From: Bacteroidales bacterium
GTDB lineage: Bacteria > Bacteroidota > Bacteroidia > Bacteroidales > F082
Length of the DNA: 64,000 nt
NCBI GenBank assembly: GCA_023229135.1
Contig: JALNZT010000012.1
Location: 1-64,000, forward strand
Direction of reading: 5' to 3'
Part shown: piece after piece, positions 16,699 to 25,881 of the stretch
Layout: every line of letters begins with the position of its first letter
Position numbering within the stretch: the stretch's first letter is position 1
Position numbers and translations under genes: made by a program
Notes under the pieces: generated by a model
Seen by the model: only the letters and a program-made list of their open reading frames with translations
Databases searched by the model: none
What the model was told of the DNA's origin: nothing

Positions 16699-17241
16699 CT
16701 ATTTCAGCTTGTATTCTTTCATTAAACGGTTTCGATCGTCATACCAAATTGGTAAGGCATAAGCAAAACCTCTTCCTTTGTGTTTTACCTTATTCAGGTC
16801 ATCACGTCGGTTGGTGAGCTTTACTAAGCACTGATTAATCTTCGATTTTGATTTTTCGTCAGTAGTGAAAACCCCGGCTTTAATTGCTTTTTCTTTAACA
16901 GCTTCGTAAATTTCCCTGCTCAATGTGGCACGGTTATTTTCCCGGATGGTTTCCATAATGAAGTTGTCCCATTCAGATAGCGGATAGGGCTTTCTCTTTT
17001 TCTTGTTGTCGCTCACCGCTTCTTGAGGAACTTCTTCATCTTTAGCTGTTTCAATAGGCTCAGCTTTAGTCTCTTGAATAGCATCCGATTTGATTCTTTT
17101 AATCATGCTATACTGGTCTTCAAGATCAGCAACTTTGTTTTTCACAAAGTCAACCTTGTGCTTCAGTTTGCGAAGCTCTGAGTGATATTCATTCAAAAGA
17201 TCAAGAATATCAAACTCATTTAACTTACTGGAATATTTCAT
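16699..17241 (-). CDS. Unknown protein with N-terminal coiled coil and basic C-terminal domain
   Basis: I do not recognise this 180-residue protein. Residues about 8-50 form a heptad-patterned coiled coil (LNEYHSELRKLKHKVDFVKN and onward). An acidic linker (residues 55-85) leads to a Lys/Arg-rich C-terminal domain of about 90 residues beginning KPYPLSEWDNFIMETI, with short helices (REIYEAVKEKAIKAG, KINQCLVKLTNRR). The compact C-terminal part could be a small winged-helix-like fold, but this is a guess from helix spacing. Codon use looks ordinary. It has a long AT-rich upstream region and no operon partner. Confidence 0.7.
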   Translation of the reverse strand: MKYSSKLNEFDILDLLNEYHSELRKLKHKVDFVKNKVADLEDQYSMIKRIKSDAIQETKAEPIETAKDEEVPQEAVSDNKKKRKPYPLSEWDNFIMETIRENNRATLSREIYEAVKEKAIKAGVFTTDEKSKSKINQCLVKLTNRRDDLNKVKHKGRGFAYALPIWYDDRNRLMKEYKLK

Positions 17242-17587
17242 GGTTTAATTATTAATAAATAGATAAAGGTTTAAGATGTTTTATTACTCTAAAATAGCAT
17301 AAATTATTCATTTACAATCAGTATGCTGTTGTAACTGTAGATAATAAGTAATAATTTAAAGGCTATATTAAGTAGCCAATACTTTGTTATTCGATGAATA
17401 ACTATAGTAAAATATTAATCACAACAAACATAATACAGCAAAACTATTCATAATTAAATAAAATAGCAAGTTTTTTAGTGATCTATTTTATAATTAATTA
17501 AAAAAAAATGAATTTTAGCACGATTTCAATAAAAACAGATACGCAATATAAGTATATATAACCGCAAAAAGCAATAGAAAAAGGCCG
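17242..17587. other. AT-rich intergenic region of about 345 bases
   Basis: Very AT-rich DNA, with runs of A and T, between the unknown coiled-coil gene and dus. No convincing ORF, tRNA or strong hairpin was seen. It presumably holds the promoter of the coiled-coil gene, but no exact TAnnTTTG box could be placed. Confidence 0.6.
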
Positions 17588-18598
17588 TCAATAATCTGGT
17601 GCTTCCTCATCCGATGGAAATCCCTGACCGATCCACTGATGGTTTTCAAAAATCTGATCCACAGCCGCTTCGTATTCAGCAAAGCTATTGTTTTTTTTAA
17701 TCTTTCGCCAAATCACCTGAGGCTCGTCAAACGAATATTTTAGGTAACTCCAAAGCTCTTTCATGCGACCAATAGCGGAAGGCTTATTATTTGAAAATGC
17801 TTTGCGTTGTTCGTATAACGTTTTCACAAATTGGTAAAGTTGCTGTTTTCTATCACTATTTACTGGTATTTCACGTATATCTGCTGCCAAAAACGGATCG
17901 CTTAAAATTCCCCTTCCAAGCATAAAATGTTTAACATCAGGGAATCGTATTGCTCTATCGGCAAATTCTGCTGTATTAAAAATATCGCCATTATAGCCGG
18001 GATTAATTTGCAAATCAGTTACTATTGCCGCAAACTCATCTAATAAAACTTGACCTTTGTATAGCTGCTTTCCGGTGCGTGCATGGATGATAAGCTCACT
18101 CAGTGGATAACGATTGAAGACCTTTGCCAAAGCCGCTATTTCAGTTGGATTTTCGTAGCCTAACCGGCATTTGATACCTGTAGGAAGTGGATTGCCGGCA
18201 AAATATTGATCCAGTATTTCATCAAGGCTGTCAGCATGCGGCAGCAGACCGCTTCCACGCTTTTTTTTGGCCACACGCGGGTATGGACAGCCCAGGTTGA
18301 TATTTATTTCCTGATAACCCAAGCCGGCACAATAGTTCGAAAAATGAAATAATTCACTGTGATCATTGGTTAAAATTTGGGGCACAAGGCGGGCGATATT
18401 GTTAAATTTCGGGTCTATTTCTGCACCTTGCAGATTTTTGCTGTCCGCTTTGTGAATGGCCGTGAAAAAAGGGGTGTAAAATTTATCAATGCCTTCGAAC
18501 TGGCTTTGAAAAACTTGACGGTAGATAAAATCCGTAATACCTTGAAAAGGCCCAAGGCTTAGTATTATTGGCTGCTTAGCGGAAGAATCATTCGCCAT
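17588..18598 (-). CDS. tRNA-dihydrouridine synthase family protein
   Basis: A 336-residue FMN-dependent enzyme that reduces uridine to dihydrouridine in the tRNA D-loop region. The TIM-barrel blocks are LSLGPFQGITDFIYRQ, EININLGCPYPRVAKKKRGSGLL (catalytic Cys in NLGCP), GIKCRLGYENP, LIIHARTGKQLYKG, GYNGDIFN and FMLGRGILSDPFL. The C-terminal helical tail (KELWSYLKYSF) is the tRNA-binding part. The exact Dus subtype cannot be fixed by eye. It is encoded three bases downstream of lnt. Confidence 0.92.
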   Translation of the reverse strand: MANDSSAKQPIILSLGPFQGITDFIYRQVFQSQFEGIDKFYTPFFTAIHKADSKNLQGAEIDPKFNNIARLVPQILTNDHSELFHFSNYCAGLGYQEININLGCPYPRVAKKKRGSGLLPHADSLDEILDQYFAGNPLPTGIKCRLGYENPTEIAALAKVFNRYPLSELIIHARTGKQLYKGQVLLDEFAAIVTDLQINPGYNGDIFNTAEFADRAIRFPDVKHFMLGRGILSDPFLAADIREIPVNSDRKQQLYQFVKTLYEQRKAFSNNKPSAIGRMKELWSYLKYSFDEPQVIWRKIKKNNSFAEYEAAVDQIFENHQWIGQGFPSDEEAPDY

Positions 18599-18601
18599 TT
18601 T

Positions 18602-20215
18602 TTAAAACAATTTTTTTTTCATCCTGCTTTTGGTAAATGCCGTGAGCAAAAATATGGCCATAATAAAAGCTGAAATACGGGAGATATAATCGCCGTGTTT
18701 TACATAAAAAGTGATGCGATCATTGGTGGTAAGTTTCTGACGAATAACTGCCTGTTCCCAGTAAGGTGTAGCTTGAAATACATCGCCGCGCTGATCAACA
18801 AAAGCTGAGATGCCGGTGTTGGCAGATCGTGCGATACTACGGCGGGTTTCGATGGCGCGCAGTATGGCAAAGTCAAAATGCTGGCGATGTCCGGCCGTGT
18901 TTCCCCACCAGCCGTCATTGGTGATAATCACAAGCAGGTTTGCGCCATTGCGGACAAATCCTGTCACAAACTCACCAAATATTGATTCGTAACAGATTAG
19001 CGGCCCCAGTCGGAAATTGGTGTCTTGGCTGTTGAAAACACGTCTTTCGTCGTCAATTTTTAATGTTCCCAATGTGCCGCCCAAATCAATGGCTACATTG
19101 CGCAGCGGGCGCATAAAAAACCAGTCGGGCATCATTTCAACGCCGGGCGTAAGTCGTGATTTGTGATAATACTGAATAGCTTGTTTGTCTTCAATAAAAA
19201 AGGCTGTGTTGTGCGCAAAATAGAAGCCATCGCTGTTGCTGTACTTGCGTGCAGCAAAATCATTGAGCTGATCATCAGCTACCGGACTAAATGTGCTTGC
19301 GCCAATGATGAGGCCGGTATTAGGATGTTGGGCAATAAAACTTTGTAAGCTTTTCACGCTAGATGAGTTAGCGCTATTGGGTAGCCAAATATCTTCTTGA
19401 ATAGCAGATTCAGGGCCAATAATAAAATCAGCTTCTTTGGCCATTACACTGGCCGCCAGTTGCAGGTTTCTGTCGATAATTTCTGAAGCCGGTAATTCGT
19501 ACTGCTCGCTATAAGGATCGAAGTTGGGCTGCACCACGATGATATCAGCTTGGGTGCCGATTTCTTTATAATTGCGGTAAAGCTGTTCGCCAAGCATAAC
19601 AGGTGCCACCCAAAGTGCGGCCAGCAAAACCAGGTTGAGGCTGAAAGCCCGGCTCTTTTGTTTGAAGCTTAAAACAGCTTTAATGGTTTTATAGCCTAAA
19701 ATATTCATCAGGATAACCCAGATAGTTCCACCTGCTGCACCCGTATATTCGAACCATTGAATCCAGTGATGGTGTGGCGAAAAAACATTGCCCAAGTTGA
19801 GCCAGGGCCAGTTTAAATCCCAGTTGAGGTGCAAAAACTCGAAGCTCAGCCAATAGAAAAGTAGGATTAAATTACCTTTTTGATTTTGATACATATTCAC
19901 CTTCGTGAAGTGAAACAACCAAAAAACGGTGGCCATAAAAACACTGTTTAGCACGATAGCCGCAATTCCGCCAACGGGCGTCGAATTCCAAATCCAATAG
20001 GTTGTTAGTATATTCCAGATGCCGAAACTGAGCAGTGCCAGCAAGAAAAGCCGGCCACCCTTGCCTTTGTTTTGCGGCTTTCCAAGCTCGTCCTGAATAA
20101 AAAACAGCGGAACGAAAGCGATAAAAATTAAGGGAGTGAAACCACGTACAGGCCAAGCTGCACTGAGCAAAAGACCACTTAGAATGGCTAAAATAAGTTG
20201 ATGATATCTTTTCAT
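18602..20215 (-). CDS. lnt: Apolipoprotein N-acyltransferase
   Basis: A 537-residue inner-membrane enzyme that adds the third acyl chain to the N-terminal Cys of lipoproteins. The first 220 residues hold six to seven membrane helices. A periplasmic nitrilase domain follows with the E-K-C triad: Glu in IIGPESAIQED, Lys in YYHKSRLTPGVE and Cys in LGPLICYESIFGEFV. A final membrane helix lies near the C-terminus. A TTG at 20278 would add 21 residues, but a -7 box at 20257-20264 lies downstream of it, so the ATG at 20215 is preferred. The presence of Lnt fits a diderm making triacylated lipoproteins. Confidence 0.93.
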   Translation of the reverse strand: MKRYHQLILAILSGLLLSAAWPVRGFTPLIFIAFVPLFFIQDELGKPQNKGKGGRLFLLALLSFGIWNILTTYWIWNSTPVGGIAAIVLNSVFMATVFWLFHFTKVNMYQNQKGNLILLFYWLSFEFLHLNWDLNWPWLNLGNVFSPHHHWIQWFEYTGAAGGTIWVILMNILGYKTIKAVLSFKQKSRAFSLNLVLLAALWVAPVMLGEQLYRNYKEIGTQADIIVVQPNFDPYSEQYELPASEIIDRNLQLAASVMAKEADFIIGPESAIQEDIWLPNSANSSSVKSLQSFIAQHPNTGLIIGASTFSPVADDQLNDFAARKYSNSDGFYFAHNTAFFIEDKQAIQYYHKSRLTPGVEMMPDWFFMRPLRNVAIDLGGTLGTLKIDDERRVFNSQDTNFRLGPLICYESIFGEFVTGFVRNGANLLVIITNDGWWGNTAGHRQHFDFAILRAIETRRSIARSANTGISAFVDQRGDVFQATPYWEQAVIRQKLTTNDRITFYVKHGDYISRISAFIMAIFLLTAFTKSRMKKKLF

Positions 20216-20256
20216 TGAACTGGGTTTCCTGAATGTCAAGTTTATTATTGTGATTG

Positions 20257-20264
20257 CAAAAATA
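20257..20264 (-). promoter_or_regulatory. -7 box upstream of lnt-dus
   Basis: Read on the minus strand this is TATTTTTG, a match to TAnnTTTG, 41 bases upstream of the ATG at 20215. No clear -33 TTTG was found. Confidence 0.45.
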
Positions 20265-20392
20265 ACCAAGATAGGCAAGTAAAGAGGAGGATGGATTTGA
20301 AATTTGTGTTTTTTAAGCTATGCAATCGTTAAAGTTGTATGTTTTTTTAACAGAATAAGGGCGCGGCAAGCAATTGGTGGTGAACAGAAAAA

Positions 20393-20424
20393 TTTGATAT
20401 TGCCAGTTCTAAAAACTATTTTTG
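20393..20424 (+). promoter_or_regulatory. Bacteroidota-type promoter of the family 9 glycosyltransferase
   Basis: TTTG at 20393-20396, a 20-base spacer and TATTTTTG at 20417-20424 form a full consensus match. The in-frame TTG at 20422 lies inside the -7 box and cannot be in the mRNA, so translation must begin further down. Confidence 0.75.
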
Positions 20425-20442
20425 CCAACTATTCATCCGATT

Positions 20443-21450
20443 TTGAAAAAAATACTTGTAATCCGTTTTAGCTCAATTGGCGACATCGTGTTGACCACAC
20501 CTGTGCTGCGTTGTTTAAAAACACAGCTCGTGGGTGCTGTTGTACATTTTGTTACTCGCGCTGCATACCAAAAGATGCTTGAGAACAACCCATATGTGGA
20601 CAAGGTTTTCGGCATGCAAAATGAAATCAGCGAACTGATAGATGAACTCAAAGCTGAGCAGTATGATTTTATCGTTGACCTACACAAAAACCTGCGTAGC
20701 TTTCGGCTGATTCACGCTTTGGGTAAGCCATCGAGGAGCTTTCCCAAGTTAAATATAGAGAAGTATTTGTTGGTCAATTTTAAAATTGACCGCATGCCCG
20801 ATCTGCATATTGTGGATCGTTATTTTGAAGCCGTGAAAACCTTAGGCGTTGTCAATGACAATCAGGGATTGGATTATTATATTCCAGCAGATCAGGAAGT
20901 TTCAGCCGAAGTGCTGCCTGCGCATTTTAGAAATGGATATTTCGCTTTCGTGATTGGCGCCAAACACCTCACGAAGGTGTTGCCTGCTGAAAAAGTGATA
21001 GGCGTATTGGCACATACCACTTTGCCGGCGGTGCTTTTGGGAGGTCCCAAAGATGCAGCGCGCGGCGAGATAATTGTTGCTGCCGTTGGTGATAAAGCCT
21101 GGAATGCCTGTGGAAAATTTAGCCTGGATCAGTCGGCTTCATTGCTCAAAAAGGCTAAAGTTGTGCTCACCAATGATACCGGTTTGATGCATATTGCAGC
21201 AGCATTTAAAAAACCGATTGTTTCGGTTTGGGGAAGCACTGTTCCTGAGTTTGGGATGTATCCTTATCTGCCCAAAAATCCCGAGCTGTCGATTATCATC
21301 GAAAACAAAAACCTAAGCTGCCGGCCATGCAGTAAAATTGGTTACGACCGCTGCCCCAAAAAGCATTTTAAATGTATGAATGATCTGGATCCGGCGCTAA
21401 TTGCTCAATCGATGGAAAAGCTTAGGAGCTATCCTGGAACAGACCCTTAA
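20443..21450 (+). CDS. Glycosyltransferase family 9 (heptosyltransferase-like)
   Basis: A 335-residue GT-B enzyme of family 9, which builds the LPS inner core from ADP-activated heptose. The N-terminal KKILVIRFSSIGDIVLTTPV and the donor-site blocks VVLTNDTGLMHIAAAFKKPIVSVWGST and SCRPCSKIGYDRCPKKHFKCM are typical. Start choice: no ATG exists near the conserved N-terminus. The TTG at 20443 gives MKKILVIRF and lies 18 bases after the -7 box, while the TTG at 20422 is inside it. The acceptor sugar cannot be told. Confidence 0.88.
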   Translation: MKKILVIRFSSIGDIVLTTPVLRCLKTQLVGAVVHFVTRAAYQKMLENNPYVDKVFGMQNEISELIDELKAEQYDFIVDLHKNLRSFRLIHALGKPSRSFPKLNIEKYLLVNFKIDRMPDLHIVDRYFEAVKTLGVVNDNQGLDYYIPADQEVSAEVLPAHFRNGYFAFVIGAKHLTKVLPAEKVIGVLAHTTLPAVLLGGPKDAARGEIIVAAVGDKAWNACGKFSLDQSASLLKKAKVVLTNDTGLMHIAAAFKKPIVSVWGSTVPEFGMYPYLPKNPELSIIIENKNLSCRPCSKIGYDRCPKKHFKCMNDLDPALIAQSMEKLRSYPGTDP

Positions 21451-21523
21451 GTTAAAAAACTAACCCATATGTTGTTTATGTTTTTTTCTTGAATTAATCT
21501 ATTTCTTATCACTCGTATTTTTT

Positions 21524-21572
21524 TCATCGAATTGCAGGAATTGACATTCATTTAATTTGTGCAATTCGATGA
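21524..21572. repeat. 13-bp inverted repeat with a 23-base loop
   Basis: CATCGAATTGCA (21525-21536) is exactly repeated in inverse orientation as TGCAATTCGATG (21560-21571), extended by one outer A-T pair. It lies between convergent genes and could be a transcript 3'-end hairpin or a protein-binding site. Confidence 0.55.
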
Positions 21573-21675
21573 TTACTTTTTTCTTTAATGGTATCAAAGA
21601 TTTGTCTGTTTCGCCTGATGGGATGTAACCTCAAAATGGTCTTTTCTTAGTCTTTAGCTGGAAAAATGTATATCC

Positions 21676-22320
21676 TTAACCGATTGCAACAAAAGGATTA
21701 CTAACTTTTTCGCTTCCGATGTTGGTTTCCGGCCCGTGTCCGGGATAAACAATAGTATCATCGGGCAGCACAAAAAGCTTAGACCAAATACTATTTTTCA
21801 ATACATCATAATCACCTCCCGGAAGATCGGTGCGGCCAATACTTTGGTAAAAAAGCACATCGCCGGATACCACAAAACTGTCCGCTTCGCTGTAAAAACA
21901 TAGGCTTCCATTGGCGTGGCCAGGTGCAAAAAGCACTTTGAGGCTGCTATTGCCAAACTGAATCAAGTCGTTATCCTGGAGGAAGTGTGTGGGTTGTAGC
22001 ACCTCGTTGAGTGTTAGGCCAAAAGAAGCAGCATAAGCCGGTGCATCGGCCAGGTACATCTTGCCGTCTTCGTGTGCTGAAAGTTTTAGATTGTAGCGCT
22101 TGGCTACAAAAGTGTTTCCTAAAACATGATCGATATGCGCATGGGTACACAACAATAGCACAGGTTTCAGTCCCATCTGGTCAATAAAATTACTGAGACG
22201 GGCTTCCTCTTCTTCATCAGAGCACGCAGCATCAATGATGACGCATTCTTTGGTTTCGTCGTATAGCACATAGGTGTTCACCTGAAAAGGATTGAACACA
22301 AATTTTTTTATCTGAATCAT
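21676..22320 (-). CDS. MBL-fold metallo-hydrolase, glyoxalase II-like
   Basis: A 214-residue metallo-beta-lactamase fold protein. The di-metal motif is LLCTHAHIDHVLGN (HxHxDH, near residues 58-71). The other ligands are His in FAPGHANGSLCFY, Asp in VVSGDVLFYQSIGRTDLPGGD and His in VYPGHGPETNIG. The GRTDLPGGD segment is typical of the short glyoxalase II-like (YcbL/GloC-type) hydrolases, which cleave thioesters such as S-lactoylglutathione. The true substrate is uncertain because many Bacteroidota lack glutathione. Single gene with its own promoter. Confidence 0.88.
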   Translation of the reverse strand: MIQIKKFVFNPFQVNTYVLYDETKECVIIDAACSDEEEEARLSNFIDQMGLKPVLLLCTHAHIDHVLGNTFVAKRYNLKLSAHEDGKMYLADAPAYAASFGLTLNEVLQPTHFLQDNDLIQFGNSSLKVLFAPGHANGSLCFYSEADSFVVSGDVLFYQSIGRTDLPGGDYDVLKNSIWSKLFVLPDDTIVYPGHGPETNIGSEKVSNPFVAIG

Positions 22321-22351
22321 AGCTAAGCCTTCAATGTTTGTTTATTGAGGA

Positions 22352-22384
22352 CAAAAATACATCAAATTTCAGAGTTGTAACAAA
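22352..22384 (-). promoter_or_regulatory. Bacteroidota-type promoter of the MBL-fold hydrolase
   Basis: On the minus strand TTTG (22384-22381) is followed after a 21-base spacer by TATTTTTG (22359-22352). This places transcription start about 25 bases before the ATG at 22320. Confidence 0.65.
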
Positions 22385-22545
22385 GGTGTTATTTTGAATA
22401 TCAAAGAAATATAAAACAACACTTGTCAGCGACAAAAACAGGAAAGTTGTTTATAGTCTTTGCTATCGATAAGGATTTTGGATACGTCCTATTTACCAGA
22501 ATGAATTTTTGCCTCAAAAAAATAGTACTTTAGCACCTCCGAACC

Positions 22546-25500
22546 ATGGAGCGTATGGCAATCAAGAAACACAAAGTTTTAAACGTTTTTGGCTACCCGT
22601 TTGTGAAAAAGTTGATTTTTTTTGCATGGATAGTCTGCTTTGTTGCGCTCGCATTACCGCTCAAAGCCCAGTTTTACAATGGTTCGAACATGACATTTGG
22701 TAAAAATCGGGTGCAGTGGGACAATACAATCTGGACCTATTACCGTTACGATGATTTCGACACCTATTTTTACCTCAACGGCAATGAATTGGCACTTTAT
22801 GCTGCTGAGTATGCCTACGATCAAATTCCGATTCTGGAGCGTAAACTTCAAAGCAGCCTGACCGAAAAAATCCAATTTATCGTGTTTAACAGCCTCAGCG
22901 ATATGAAACAGAGTAATATCGGCCTGGCTTCTGAGCAGCAATACAATACAGGTGGAATTACCCAGATATTAGGCACAAAAATTATCCTTTATTTTGATGG
23001 AAACTACCTGCACTTTGAGCAACAAATCAGGGCCGGCCTCACCGAGATGTTGTTAAATCAATTGATGTTTGGCGGAAGTATCGGCTCACAAATCAGGAAT
23101 ACCGCCATTTTTAACCTGCCCGACTGGTACAAAATGGGCATCCTTTCGTATGTTTCTGAGGACTGGAATACGGTATTGGACGATCGCCTTCGCGAAGGCA
23201 TAATCTCCGGAAGATTTGAAAAACTTAACAGGCTTGTCGGCGAAGATGCACGCGTGGCCGGAAACGCACTTTGGCGCTATATCATTGATCAATACGGCCC
23301 CTCGGCCCTGCCTGATATTGTGCATATTACCCAGATGAACCGCAATGTACAGCAGGGGTTTTTATATGTTACCGGATTGAAGTTTAAAGAGCTGGTAAAA
23401 AACTGGTATGCCCATTACAGCACGCTTTACAGCAATATGGAAGAGCGTATGCCGGAGAGCGAATTGCCGCTAAAATACCGCACCTATCGCAGCTTTGAGC
23501 GTCCGGAATTAAGTCCCGATGGCCGTTTTCTGGCTTATGTAAGCCGCGACGAAGGTAAAATCAGGTTTTGGCTTAGAGACCTGACTACAGGTAAAAAGCG
23601 CAGGCTTTTCAATGCCGGCTATCGCTCTGACGACAAGCCCGACGAAAGCTATCCGCTGTTGACCTGGCATCCCGGGAGTCAGCTACTGGCTTTTGTTACC
23701 GAAGCTAAAGGGAAAATCTGGCTGCACTTTTACCATCTGGATGAGCGTAGCCTGGATTCCAGAAATATACTTGATTATCAAAAAATTACCTCGATTTCCT
23801 ATTCCGCTGATGGCCGCAAACTGGCGATGGCTGCCGTACGTCAAGGCAAACCGGATGTGTATGTTTTTAATATTCCTACCAATACATTTGAGCGCATAAC
23901 CAACGACTACGATACCGACCTAAATCCTGTGTTTGCTGATGGCGACAGGCGAATCATCTTTAGTTCAAACAGGCTTTCCGATACCTTGAAAACCGATGAA
24001 AAACCTAAGCCGGGACAAAAGTCGCAGCTACAGCTATTTAGTTATGATTATGCTCAAAAATCAGCTGTATTACAGCGTGTTACAGAAAACGCTGAGGCCA
24101 ATGAAGTAAAACCTACAGACGGTGGTAATGGCGTGATTCGTTATTTGAGTGACCAAACCGGAATCTTCAATCTTTATGAAGCCCGTTTTGACAGTACCAT
24201 CAGTTTTATCGACACCACTATTCATTACAGGTATTTCTCGCAAACACGGATGCTAACTGATTTTACAACGAATATTTACGACTATAGCTGGAATCCTGTT
24301 GAGCAGAGAATAATTGCGCTGATGCGTTCAGAGAACAAACAAAAGCTTTTCAGCATTGAGGAGGCTGAATTGCTGGGAGGTGGTTTTGCGGAAGCATCAA
24401 TGACCAGATTTGCCCGCGAACGCGAAGCTGTACGACAAAAAACTGAACAGTTGGCGCATGCCGATAGCACAGCCAAAACGAGTAAACGTTTCCGGATGCT
24501 TTACCGCGAAGTGCAACGCACAGATAGTTTACAACGTGTTCCCTTGCCACAAAGGCAGGGTGCTTTTGGTATTTTAGGCGATCAGCGTACCAACCTGCGG
24601 CTTGATCATAGCCTGAAGGAATTGTACGAAGACAGCCTGAAACCCGCGCCAAAACGCCGAAATTATTATGTAGAATACTTCTATGACGAGCTGGTAACAC
24701 AGGTTGATTTCACTTATACCAACTACAGTTATCAACCATTTGCCGGTGGTGGTTCGCCCATCTATCTAAATCCTGGCTTTAATGTGTTTTTGGGTGTTAA
24801 TCTCACCGACTTGCTCGAAGACTATCGCCTTAGCGGCGGCGTAAGACTCAATACGAGCCTGCGAAACAACGAATATGCAGCCAGTTTTAGCAATCTAAAG
24901 AAACGCCTCGATAAACACATTATAATACACCGGCAAAGTGTGGAAGATTTCCAAAACACTTATGTCAGTCGCACCTATACGCACGAAGCATTTTATATGC
25001 TCAGCTGGCCATTTAATGAGGTGTTGAGCCTACGCGGAACGGCAATTTACCGCAACGACATGAAGGTGTTTTTGTCCACCGACCAGCTCAACCTAAAAAA
25101 ACCTAACAATTACGAAAACTGGGGCGGGCTGCGTGCCTCGCTGGTTTACGATAATAGCCGCCAGATTGGCATGAATTTGCATACCGGTATGCGGGCCAAA
25201 GTATTTGCCGAGTATTTTCAGCTTGTTGACGCAGCCGGTCGGAATTTTGTAGTGCTGGGTTTTGACTGGCGGCATTATCAGCGCATTCACCGCAATTTTA
25301 TCTGGGCCAACAGGGTTGCCGGAAGCACTTCTTTTGGCACAGACAAGCTCATCTATTATATGGGCGGCGTTGATAACTGGCTTTTCCCAAGCTTTGACAG
25401 GGAAACACCCATCGACTTCAAACAAAATTATGCCTACCAAACCCTTGCAACCAATATGCGTGGCTTCAACCAAAATATACGTAACGGCAATAGCTTTGTC

Positions 25501-25848
25501 GTGGTGAACACTGAGTTGCGGTTTCCGGTGTTTAGCTACCTGTTTCAAAACCCGATCAGTTCTGATTTTGTCAGACATTTTCAGCTGATAGCCTTTGGCG
25601 ATATCGGTACAGCCTGGACAGGTTGGAATCCCTACGATCCCGCCAATTCGCTCTATACTTCCTATATCAAAAACGGGCCGCTTAATATCTCTGTCGAAAT
25701 ACAAAAAGATCCGTGGGTTGGTGGTATGGGATTGGGTGCGCGAACCACGCTTTTAGGTTATTTTATCAGGGCTGATGTGGCCTGGGGCGTAGAAGACAAA
25801 AGGATTGATAAGCCGGTTTTTTACCTTTCATTAAGTTTGGATTTTTAA
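22546..25848 (+). CDS. TolB-like propeller fused to an outer-membrane beta-barrel
   Basis: The 1100-residue protein has a long signal peptide (hydrophobic core about residues 22-40, ending LPLKAQ). A peptidase-like or unknown helical domain (about 45-300) is followed by a TolB/PD40 propeller (about 310-560) with repeats such as RPELSPDGRFLAYVSR, ISYSADGRKLAMAAV and LNPVFADGDRRIIFSSNR. The last 400 residues are rich in alternating strands, like a surface-antigen (BamA/D15-type) barrel, and end in YLSLSLDF with a terminal Phe, as outer membrane proteins do. Predicted location is the outer membrane with the propeller in the periplasm. The substrate is unknown. The second ATG at 22555 is an alternative start. 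Confidence 0.8.
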   Translation: MERMAIKKHKVLNVFGYPFVKKLIFFAWIVCFVALALPLKAQFYNGSNMTFGKNRVQWDNTIWTYYRYDDFDTYFYLNGNELALYAAEYAYDQIPILERKLQSSLTEKIQFIVFNSLSDMKQSNIGLASEQQYNTGGITQILGTKIILYFDGNYLHFEQQIRAGLTEMLLNQLMFGGSIGSQIRNTAIFNLPDWYKMGILSYVSEDWNTVLDDRLREGIISGRFEKLNRLVGEDARVAGNALWRYIIDQYGPSALPDIVHITQMNRNVQQGFLYVTGLKFKELVKNWYAHYSTLYSNMEERMPESELPLKYRTYRSFERPELSPDGRFLAYVSRDEGKIRFWLRDLTTGKKRRLFNAGYRSDDKPDESYPLLTWHPGSQLLAFVTEAKGKIWLHFYHLDERSLDSRNILDYQKITSISYSADGRKLAMAAVRQGKPDVYVFNIPTNTFERITNDYDTDLNPVFADGDRRIIFSSNRLSDTLKTDEKPKPGQKSQLQLFSYDYAQKSAVLQRVTENAEANEVKPTDGGNGVIRYLSDQTGIFNLYEARFDSTISFIDTTIHYRYFSQTRMLTDFTTNIYDYSWNPVEQRIIALMRSENKQKLFSIEEAELLGGGFAEASMTRFAREREAVRQKTEQLAHADSTAKTSKRFRMLYREVQRTDSLQRVPLPQRQGAFGILGDQRTNLRLDHSLKELYEDSLKPAPKRRNYYVEYFYDELVTQVDFTYTNYSYQPFAGGGSPIYLNPGFNVFLGVNLTDLLEDYRLSGGVRLNTSLRNNEYAASFSNLKKRLDKHIIIHRQSVEDFQNTYVSRTYTHEAFYMLSWPFNEVLSLRGTAIYRNDMKVFLSTDQLNLKKPNNYENWGGLRASLVYDNSRQIGMNLHTGMRAKVFAEYFQLVDAAGRNFVVLGFDWRHYQRIHRNFIWANRVAGSTSFGTDKLIYYMGGVDNWLFPSFDRETPIDFKQNYAYQTLATNMRGFNQNIRNGNSFVVVNTELRFPVFSYLFQNPISSDFVRHFQLIAFGDIGTAWTGWNPYDPANSLYTSYIKNGPLNISVEIQKDPWVGGMGLGARTTLLGYFIRADVAWGVEDKRIDKPVFYLSLSLDF

Positions 25849-25881
25849 AGGATAAAAAACGATTTCAAAAATTTCAAAAAC

